This document shows, piece after piece, positions 1 to 5,679 of a stretch of 7,523 nucleotides of DNA. Under the pieces are notes generated by a model, which saw nothing but the letters and a program-made list of their open reading frames with translations, was not told the DNA's origin and did not search any database. Position numbers and translations under genes: made by a program. The stretch comes from an uncultured Anaerococcus sp. (GTDB lineage Bacteria; Bacillota_A; Clostridia; Tissierellales; Peptoniphilaceae), in assembly GCA_945916625.1 (NCBI GenBank), contig CAMEGY010000042.1, positions 1-7,523 of the forward strand, written 5' to 3'. Every line of letters begins with the position of its first letter. Position 1 is the first letter of the stretch.

Positions 1-697
1 TGTATCCTCATCTAATTCTGGAAATATATCTACCGAAGAAAAGGATGTATGACGTCTAGATTGGCTATCAAAAGGAGATATTCTTACAAGTCTGTGGACT
101 CCTTTTTCTGCCTTTAGGTAGCCATAGGCGTAAGGTCCTATTACATGTAGGGTTACTGACTTAATTCCCCCTGCTTCTTCGTTGTTTAAATCCTTAACTT
201 CTACCTTAAAGCCTTTATTTTCACAATATCTTTTATACATCCTAAAAAGCATATCTGCCCAGTCTGTCGCCTCTAGACCACCTGCACCTGCATTTATAGA
301 TAGGTATGCATTATTCCTATCATATTCTCCGTCAAGTTGAGTCTTAAGTTTTAGACTGTTTATTGTTTTACTTAAATCTTTTAGATTAGAATCGACATCT
401 TTTAGAGTCTCTGTTTCGTCTTCATCACTTAGTTCAACTAGATCTATTAGGTCTTTGTTGTCGTTTAGAGAATCCCTTAAGAATTGGTATTCCTCAAGGT
501 CTTCCTTTTTGTTAGACAGATTAGCCATAGTTTTAGATGCCTTATCAGAATCATCCCAAAAGTCTGGCTTTAGAGTCTCACTTTGAAGTTTGTCGATTTC
601 TTCCTTTAGCTTAGCCGGGTCAAAGACTATCTCCTACTAAGCTTAAAGTTTCTTCTAGATTTTTTATTTCTTCTTTTAGTTCAAATATTTCTCTCAT
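1..697 (-). CDS. prfB: Peptide chain release factor 2 (RF2), 3' truncated by window edge, with programmed +1 frameshift
   Basis: RF2 recognises UGA and UAA stop codons in the ribosomal A site and triggers release of the finished protein. The reading frame opens at ATG 697-695 and runs 25 codons to an in-frame TGA (622-620). A +1 slip on the CTT at 625-623 rejoins an open frame that continues to base 1, giving about 232 visible residues. After the slip the protein shows the RF2 signature NAGAGGLEATDWADML and then GVHRLVRISPFDS. The SPF at residues 207-209 is the stop-codon-recognition tripeptide that separates RF2 from RF1 (PxT). The catalytic GGQ loop would lie just beyond the left edge and is not seen. 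The start is one base after the secA stop and has no convincing Shine-Dalgarno sequence, so translation probably depends on coupling to secA. The secA-prfB order is common in Firmicutes. Identity is near certain. Confidence 0.96.
619..635 (-). promoter_or_regulatory. RF2 programmed +1 ribosomal frameshift site
   Basis: On the minus strand the site reads AGGAG (635-631), ATAGT, slip codon CTT (625-623), stop TGA (622-620), then C (619). CTT-TGA-C is the conserved RF2 recoding core, and AGGAG is the internal Shine-Dalgarno-like element that pairs with 16S rRNA to push the ribosome forward. TGA is exactly codon 26, as in E. coli prfB. Low RF2 slows termination at this TGA and favours the +1 shift, so the factor regulates its own synthesis. 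The frame is closed before the site and open after it, and RF2 homology is clear downstream. Confidence 0.95.
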
Positions 698-698
698 A

Positions 699-3428
699 TT
701 ATTTCTTTACTGTTGATTTCTTAGCTTCACGCTCTAGTCTTCTGCGCTCTGCCCTATTTAAACTTTCGTAGTCTTCTTCATCAGTTGAAGAACCAGTTAC
801 GTCGTCGTGGCTAGCATCTTCTGGTACTAGAACTTGCTTTCTTTGGATGTTTTGTCTGATTTCTACATTCATCATGTATTTTACAGTTTCTTCTTGGATT
901 GCTCTGGTCATTTCTTCATACATTTCAAAACCTTCGTTGGTGTAGGCTCTTACAGGGTCTTCTTGGCCCATTGCCCTAACGCCGATTTCTTTACGCATTT
1001 GATCCATTGCATCTATGTGATCCATCCATTTTTGATCGATTACCCTTAGAAGGATTACCCTTTCTACTTCTCTCATATTATCTGGTCCGAAGGTCGCTTC
1101 TTTGTCAGCATATTTTGCAAGGGTAGCATTTGTAATATATTCGATTAGGTTATCTTGGGTGTATGAGTTTATATTTTCAAAATGAAGTTGAGTTACAGGC
1201 ACACCAAGACCGTTTAGATAGTTAAGTAGGGCTGTCATTTCCCAATTTTCTGGCTTAACTTCTGAGTTTGTAAAGGTATAAACTGCTGTTCTTATTACAT
1301 CCTTGATCATATCTAGGATAGTTTCTTTCATGTCTTCGCCCATAAGAACTTGACGTCTTTCGTTATAGATTATAGTTCTTTGCTTATTCATTACGTCGTC
1401 GTATTGTAGGACTCTTTTTCTTGTAGCGAAGTTGTTTGCTTCTACTCTTGTTTGAGCCTTTTCAATCGATCTTGAAACCATTCTTGAAACTATTGGTTCA
1501 TTTTCGTCAAAGTCAGCTTTTTGGACAAATTTTGCCACAGCTTCCCCACCGTTAAGTCTGATTAGATCATCTTCTAGAGATATAAAGAATCTTGACTTGC
1601 CTGGGTCACCTTGACGGCCTGAACGACCCCTAAGCTGGTTGTCTATACGTCTTGATTCGTGTCTTTCAGAACCAATTATATATAGGCCACCTACTTCTAA
1701 TACTTGTTTTTCTTCTTCCTTGATACCTGGTCTAAATTGATCTTTATAGTGTCTAAATCTCTTTCTGATATCTAGGATTTCTTGATTGTCTGTAGCTGAG
1801 AATGAATCAACTTCTTCAATTAATTCTTCAGAAACACCCTCTCTTCTTAGCTTTTGTTTTGCCATGAAGTCTACGTTACCGCCAAGAGTAATATCTGTAC
1901 CACGTCCTGCCATGTTGGTTGCAATTGTAACTGCACCAAGTCTTCCTGCTTGGGCAACAATTTCCGCTTCTCTTTCATGGTTTTTAGCGTTTAGGACTGT
2001 GTGTTTGACACCAGCTTTTTTAAGGGCATCTGATAGTCTTTCACTTGCCTCGATAGAAATTGTACCTACAAGGATTGGTTGGCCTGTAGCGTGGACCTTG
2101 TTAATTTCGTTTATAATAGCATTGAATTTGCCTCGTTCGTTGATATATACATAGTCGTTGTCGTCTTCCCTTTGAACTGGTCTGTTAGTTGGGATTTCAA
2201 CTACGTCTAGCTTATAAATTTCGTCAAATTCATCTTCTTCTGTCTTTGCAGTACCAGTCATGCCTGATAATTTATCATACATTCTAAAGTAGTTTTGGAA
2301 GGTAATGGTGGCAAGTGTCTTACTTTCTGCCTTAACTTCTACGCCTTCCTTAGCTTCTATAGCTTGGTGGAGTCCGTCAGAGAATCTCCTACCTTGCATG
2401 ATACGACCAGTAAATTCATCTACGATTTCAACTTCGCCGTGGTTTACAACATAGTCGATGTCTTTTGTCATTGTTGTATTTGCCTTAAGGGCGTTGTTGA
2501 TATAGTGAGATAATTCTAGGTTTTCTGTATCAGATAAGTTATCTATGCCAAAGAAATCTTCAGCCTTTTTTGTACCCTTCTCTGTAAGGTTTGATGTTTT
2601 TCTCTTTTCATCTACAAGGAAGTCTACGTCTTCTACCTTAAATTCCCTATCAAATGGGTCAATATCAGCATCTTCATTTGGATCTAGGATCCTACCTTCA
2701 AGAGTTTTAATAAATTCATTTGCTTTTTCATAGGTGTCCGTAGATTCATCACCTTGACCAGAGATAATAAGTGGTGTTCTCGCCTCATCTATAAGGATTG
2801 AGTCCACCTCGTCAACTATAGAGTAAAATAGTCCACGTTGAACCATGTCTTCTTTATATATAACCATGTTATCTCTTAGGTAGTCGAAACCAAATTGGTT
2901 ATTTGTACCGTAGGTAATATCTGCGTTGTAGTTTTCGCGTCTTTCGCTGTTGGTAAGTCCATAGATAATACAACCTACAGAAAGTCCTAGCCAAGTGTGA
3001 ACTTTACCCATCCACTCCTGGTCACGCTTTGCAAGGTAGTCGTTTACAGTAACTACATGGACACCCTTGCCTGCAAGGGCATTTAGATAAGATGGTAGGG
3101 TAGCTACAAGAGTCTTACCTTCACCAGTCTTCATTTCTGCAATCTGTCCATTATGTAGAACAATACCACCTAATAGCTGCACTGGATAATGCTTCATACC
3201 AAGAACCCTATCGCTTGCTTCTCTAACTACTGCAAAGGCCTCAACAAGGAGGTCATCTAGGGTTTCACCGTTTTTTAATCTTTCTTTAAATTCAATTGTT
3301 TTATGTTGTAACTGTTCATCAGTTAACTTTTGCATATCTTCATCTAGTGCTAAAATCTTTTTAACTATTTTATTGTTTTCATCGATTTCTTTTTGACTAA
3401 ATGATTTAAATAAATTAAATAATGCCAA
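699..3428 (-). CDS. secA: Preprotein translocase ATPase SecA
   Basis: SecA is the cytosolic and membrane-associated ATPase that drives unfolded preproteins through SecYEG. From a TTG start at 3428 the protein has 909 residues. Visible landmarks are Walker A MKTGEGKT (about 99-106), Walker B DEVD (about 206-209) followed by IDEARTPLIISG, FTGRIMQGRRFSDG before the second nucleotide-binding domain, LSGMTGTA, TNMAGRGTDI (about 504-513), LRGRSGRQGDPG, and the helical scaffold/wing region DQKWMDHIDAMDQM through GQEDPVRAYTNEGFEMYEEM. It is longer than B. subtilis SecA (841) because of charged insertions near residues 243-285 and 523-580, as in other clostridial-type SecAs. The C terminus is acidic and then basic (NRAERRRLEREAKK) and lacks the SEC-C zinc motif CxCxSGxxxxCH. 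A GTG at 3452 extends the frame by 8 codons, but the strong GGAAGGTGA ribosome site lies inside that extension, and the TTG start gives the family-like N terminus MALFNLF. prfB follows after one base. Confidence 0.97.
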   Translation of the reverse strand: MALFNLFKSFSQKEIDENNKIVKKILALDEDMQKLTDEQLQHKTIEFKERLKNGETLDDLLVEAFAVVREASDRVLGMKHYPVQLLGGIVLHNGQIAEMKTGEGKTLVATLPSYLNALAGKGVHVVTVNDYLAKRDQEWMGKVHTWLGLSVGCIIYGLTNSERRENYNADITYGTNNQFGFDYLRDNMVIYKEDMVQRGLFYSIVDEVDSILIDEARTPLIISGQGDESTDTYEKANEFIKTLEGRILDPNEDADIDPFDREFKVEDVDFLVDEKRKTSNLTEKGTKKAEDFFGIDNLSDTENLELSHYINNALKANTTMTKDIDYVVNHGEVEIVDEFTGRIMQGRRFSDGLHQAIEAKEGVEVKAESKTLATITFQNYFRMYDKLSGMTGTAKTEEDEFDEIYKLDVVEIPTNRPVQREDDNDYVYINERGKFNAIINEINKVHATGQPILVGTISIEASERLSDALKKAGVKHTVLNAKNHEREAEIVAQAGRLGAVTIATNMAGRGTDITLGGNVDFMAKQKLRREGVSEELIEEVDSFSATDNQEILDIRKRFRHYKDQFRPGIKEEEKQVLEVGGLYIIGSERHESRRIDNQLRGRSGRQGDPGKSRFFISLEDDLIRLNGGEAVAKFVQKADFDENEPIVSRMVSRSIEKAQTRVEANNFATRKRVLQYDDVMNKQRTIIYNERRQVLMGEDMKETILDMIKDVIRTAVYTFTNSEVKPENWEMTALLNYLNGLGVPVTQLHFENINSYTQDNLIEYITNATLAKYADKEATFGPDNMREVERVILLRVIDQKWMDHIDAMDQMRKEIGVRAMGQEDPVRAYTNEGFEMYEEMTRAIQEETVKYMMNVEIRQNIQRKQVLVPEDASHDDVTGSSTDEEDYESLNRAERRRLEREAKKSTVKK

Positions 3429-3442
3429 ATTCTTCACCTTCC
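3426..3442 (-). promoter_or_regulatory. Ribosome binding site that sets a TTG start for secA
   Basis: The minus strand reads GGAAGGTGA (3442-3434), a 5-base spacer, then TTG (3428-3426). AGGTGA is an uninterrupted match to the 16S anti-Shine-Dalgarno complement at ideal spacing. The upstream in-frame GTG (3452-3450) has only AGGA three bases before it. It would also leave almost no leader if transcription starts from the TATAAT at 3471-3466. Confidence 0.7.
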
Positions 3443-3452
3443 AATTCTTCAC

Positions 3453-3641
3453 TTATCCTACCCTTATTATACAAAATTTCAATCAAATATAGTATATAAA
3501 GCCAGGATACATGACCATGCTTTTATATATAAAGACTAATTATTGATTTCGTAAAATAATTGATAATGATTTTAATCCACTATATATTATATAGGCTTAA
3601 AAACCATTATTCAATTAAATATATAGATAAAAACTTATTTT
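3453..3641. other. AT-rich intergenic region between glpX and secA with small palindromes
   Basis: No coding sequence is supported here. Apart from the candidate secA -10 box at its left end, the stretch holds three short AT-rich symmetries: TTTATATATAAA near 3521-3532, arms AATTATT/AATAATT at 3538-3544 and 3555-3561, and CTATATA-T-TATATAG at 3580-3594. None is followed by a T run on either strand, so they do not look like terminators. They could be operator-like sites or chance in AT-rich sequence. Confidence 0.4.
3466..3471 (-). promoter_or_regulatory. secA: Candidate -10 box of the secA-prfB promoter
   Basis: A perfect TATAAT reads on the minus strand at 3471-3466, preceded by TTTTG. Transcription would begin near 3459, leaving a leader of about 30 bases that contains the ribosome site of the TTG start. 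No good -35 hexamer is visible at 16-18 bases (the best is a poor TACTAT). A second -10-like TATACT sits about 25 bases upstream in TTTATATACTATA. The position after the glpX terminator supports a promoter in this region, but the exact box is a guess from sequence. Confidence 0.45.
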
Positions 3642-3674
3642 AAAAATAAAAAGACCCTAAAGATACTTAGGGCC
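3642..3674 (-). terminator. Intrinsic terminator of glpX
   Basis: On the minus strand GGCCCTAA (3674-3667), loop GTATCT and TTAGGGTC (3660-3653) form a six-base-pair core CCCTAA/TTAGGG. A G-T and a G-C pair appear to extend it at the base. It is followed directly by TTTTTATTTTT. It lies 10 bases after the glpX stop codon, as expected for a Rho-independent terminator. Confidence 0.87.
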
Positions 3675-3683
3675 GTTAAAATC

Positions 3684-4646
3684 TTATTTCTGATCTAATT
3701 TTTGGTCAAGCTTGTGGATAGAATCTATATACCTAATTGTTCCACTAGGTAGTCTCAAAAGTAGGGAATGGGTTTGGGCCATGTTGTTATTCATATAAGA
3801 AACTCCCTTTAGAAGGGTCCCGTCAGTAATACCTGTCGCAGCAAAGATTACATCATCGCCTTTTACAAGGTCGTCAATATTATAGACTTTATCAAAATCA
3901 ACCCCCATATTTAGGCATCTTTTGACCTGCTTATAATCTGATGGGGCAAAAGTACCTTGGAAGTCTCCTCCAAGACACTTAAGGGCTGCTGCTGCAATTA
4001 CCCCTTCTGGGGCTCCGCCTACTCCCATAATCAAATCGATTTTACCATTAGATAAACAGGTTGCTATAGCTGTAAGTATATCCCCATCTTCAACCATAGA
4101 AATTCTTGCTCCTGCATCCCTAATCTCTCTAACTAAGCCTTCGTGCCTTTCTCTATGTAGGACAGATACTGTCACATCACCTATCTTTTTACCAAGGGCC
4201 TTGGCCACATTTTCTATATTTTCCTTGACTGGTTTATTTATATCTATTTTTCCCTTGGCAAGTGGACCTGCGGCAATTTTTTTCATGTAAACATCAGGTG
4301 CATTTAACAGGCAGCCTTCTGGAGCTACAGCAATAACTGAAATAGAATTACTTGTACCATTTGCAAGTGAAGTTGTACCATCAATTGGATCTACCGCTAT
4401 ATCCACCTGATTAGGGGCATCAGGGTCTCCTATCTGCTCTCCAATATAAAGCATAGGGGCTTCATCAATTTCCCCCTCACCTATAACAACCTTTCCATTT
4501 ATATCAAGATATGAAAACATTGCCCTCATTTGATCAACTGCAATATTATCAGAATCATTTTTCTTGCCTTGACCAAGATATTTTCCAGAACCAAGGGCAG
4601 CTGCTTCAGTTACTCTACATAAATTGATACCTAGATCTCTATCCAT
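3684..4646 (-). CDS. glpX: Class II fructose-1,6-bisphosphatase (GlpX family)
   Basis: This cytosolic metal-dependent enzyme hydrolyses fructose 1,6-bisphosphate to fructose 6-phosphate, the committed step of gluconeogenesis. At 320 residues it has the normal family length. Recognisable elements are the N-terminal TEAAALGSGKYLGQGKKN, then VIGEGEIDEAPMLYIGE (54-70), AVDPIDGTTSLANG (84-97) with the metal and phosphate residues D86, D89 and T91, NAPDVYMKKIAAGP, and GVGGAPEGV (208-216). D33, E57, D86 and E214 line up with metal or active-site acids known from E. coli GlpX. DPIDGTT is the form seen in Gram-positive and mycobacterial members, where E. coli has DPIEGTR. The start is ATG 4646-4644 with a strong AAGGAG five bases upstream. 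Terminators before and after make it a single-gene unit. The 5' region has only weak promoter-like boxes, for example TTGTTA and TAGAAT spaced 19 bases. The C terminus ends in a small tandem LDQKLDQK. Confidence 0.96.
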   Translation of the reverse strand: MDRDLGINLCRVTEAAALGSGKYLGQGKKNDSDNIAVDQMRAMFSYLDINGKVVIGEGEIDEAPMLYIGEQIGDPDAPNQVDIAVDPIDGTTSLANGTSNSISVIAVAPEGCLLNAPDVYMKKIAAGPLAKGKIDINKPVKENIENVAKALGKKIGDVTVSVLHRERHEGLVREIRDAGARISMVEDGDILTAIATCLSNGKIDLIMGVGGAPEGVIAAAALKCLGGDFQGTFAPSDYKQVKRCLNMGVDFDKVYNIDDLVKGDDVIFAATGITDGTLLKGVSYMNNNMAQTHSLLLRLPSGTIRYIDSIHKLDQKLDQK

Positions 4647-4740
4647 TTCCTCTCCTTAATTATTTTTGAAATCGTTTATTTTATAATTTTAATTTACCAG
4701 TTTTTTCATCAAATTCTACAATATTTTCACAAATTTTTAA

Positions 4741-4772
4741 CAAAAAACCTATAAGCTTGATAAACTTATAGG
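4741..4772 (-). terminator. Intrinsic terminator of the pseudouridine synthase gene, overlapping its stop codon
   Basis: The minus strand forms a perfect eight-base-pair stem CCTATAAG (4772-4765) and CTTATAGG (4755-4748) with a 9-base loop, followed at once by TTTTTT (4747-4742). The TAA stop of the upstream gene (4768-4766) is part of the 5' arm. The + strand lacks an adjacent T run, so it probably works in one direction only. Confidence 0.88.
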
Positions 4773-5659
4773 CCTAAAATATTTTTGTATTTTTCAAAAT
4801 CTTCTGGAATTTCTTGATCAAAAGACACTTGTTTACCGTCCTTATCTGTAAAAGCTAGGTGGGTACAGTGAAGGAGCGGATAATCAAGATTAAATTTGTG
4901 TTTGTAATTTCCATAGACTGGATCACCTAGAAGAGGGTGGTTTAAATCTGTCATATGGACTCTGATTTGATGAGTTCTGCCTGTAATTATATGGACTTTT
5001 ACCAGGCTAAAGCCATCTGTTTCGCTTATTACCTCATATTCTGAAATCGCAACTCGTCCATTTGGCCTAACTGCCATCTTCCTTCTGTTGTGGGGATCCC
5101 TATCCATATAATTTTCTATCCTAGCTTTTTTTTCTTTAAAATTCCCAAAGACAATTGCAAGATATTCCTTCCTAACTTGTCTGGTTTCAAAAAGCTTTTT
5201 TAGATAATGGTAGGATTCATTGGTTTTTGCTATTACCATAAGGCCTGTCGTATCCTTATCAAGTCTATGGACAATGCCGGGCCTGTCCTCTCCTCCAATG
5301 TGAGAAAGGCCGTCGTAACCGTATTTGAAAAGAAGTGCATTAACCAGAGTTCCTGTCACAATAGATCCTGCTGGGTGGACAATTAGGTTTTTTTGCTTAT
5401 TAATTACCGCATAGTCTTCGTTTTCGTAGACAATATCTAGGGCAATATCCTCTGCCACAATTTCCGGCACCTCAAAAAGAGAGTCATCTATAAAGATTTC
5501 ATCTCCCATTTCCAGTTTGAAGGATGGTTTTATTTTTCTATCATTTACTTTTATTAAAGAAGTTTTGATAAAGTCCTTTATCTTCTCTCTTGGGATTTCC
5601 TCAAGCTCGTCAGATATATACTTATCAACCCTTATTATTTCATCAGCTATTAGTATCAT
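4766..5659 (-). CDS. RluA/RluD-family 23S rRNA pseudouridine synthase
   Basis: The enzyme isomerises specific uridines in RNA, most likely 23S rRNA, to pseudouridine. Its 297 residues fit the RluA/RluD family. An S4-like RNA-binding domain occupies about 10-60 (VDKYISDELEEI, then IKVNDRKIKPSFKLEMGDEI). The catalytic domain carries GIVHRLDKDTTGL (128-140), in which D134 is the catalytic aspartate of the HRLDxxTxG motif, then RKEYLAIV (163-170) and ITGRTHQIRVHM (225-236). The S4 domain favours an RluD-type rather than RluA-type enzyme, but the target uridine cannot be assigned. The ATG at 5659 lies 20 bases after the stop of the serine hydrolase gene, so the two are probably cotranscribed. No Shine-Dalgarno sequence precedes this ATG. 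The next in-frame candidates would cut into the S4 domain, so the start is kept. The lspA neighbour often seen with this gene in Firmicutes is absent. Confidence 0.93.
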   Translation of the reverse strand: MILIADEIIRVDKYISDELEEIPREKIKDFIKTSLIKVNDRKIKPSFKLEMGDEIFIDDSLFEVPEIVAEDIALDIVYENEDYAVINKQKNLIVHPAGSIVTGTLVNALLFKYGYDGLSHIGGEDRPGIVHRLDKDTTGLMVIAKTNESYHYLKKLFETRQVRKEYLAIVFGNFKEKKARIENYMDRDPHNRRKMAVRPNGRVAISEYEVISETDGFSLVKVHIITGRTHQIRVHMTDLNHPLLGDPVYGNYKHKFNLDYPLLHCTHLAFTDKDGKQVSFDQEIPEDFEKYKNILGL

Positions 5660-5679
5660 AGGATTATTATATAAGATTT

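Noticed and set aside
1..697. prfB as a pseudogene with a frameshift mutation
   Set aside because: The frame change falls exactly at CTT-TGA-C at codon 26 with an upstream AGGAG, the known programmed RF2 site, and the rest of the sequence is intact.
834..2733. Several open frames of 62-122 codons on the + strand inside secA
   Set aside because: They lie fully antisense to a clearly functional secA, have no ribosome sites or family resemblance, and are shadows of its codon pattern.
3562..3577. Fur-box-like sequence GATAATGATTTTAATC upstream of secA
   Set aside because: Only the first half matches the Fur consensus, it is far from the likely promoter, and secA-prfB is not an expected iron-regulated target.
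3580..3594. Palindrome CTATATATTATATAG as a terminator
   Set aside because: The stem is all A-T apart from the end pair and no T run follows on either strand; the real glpX terminator is at 3642-3674.
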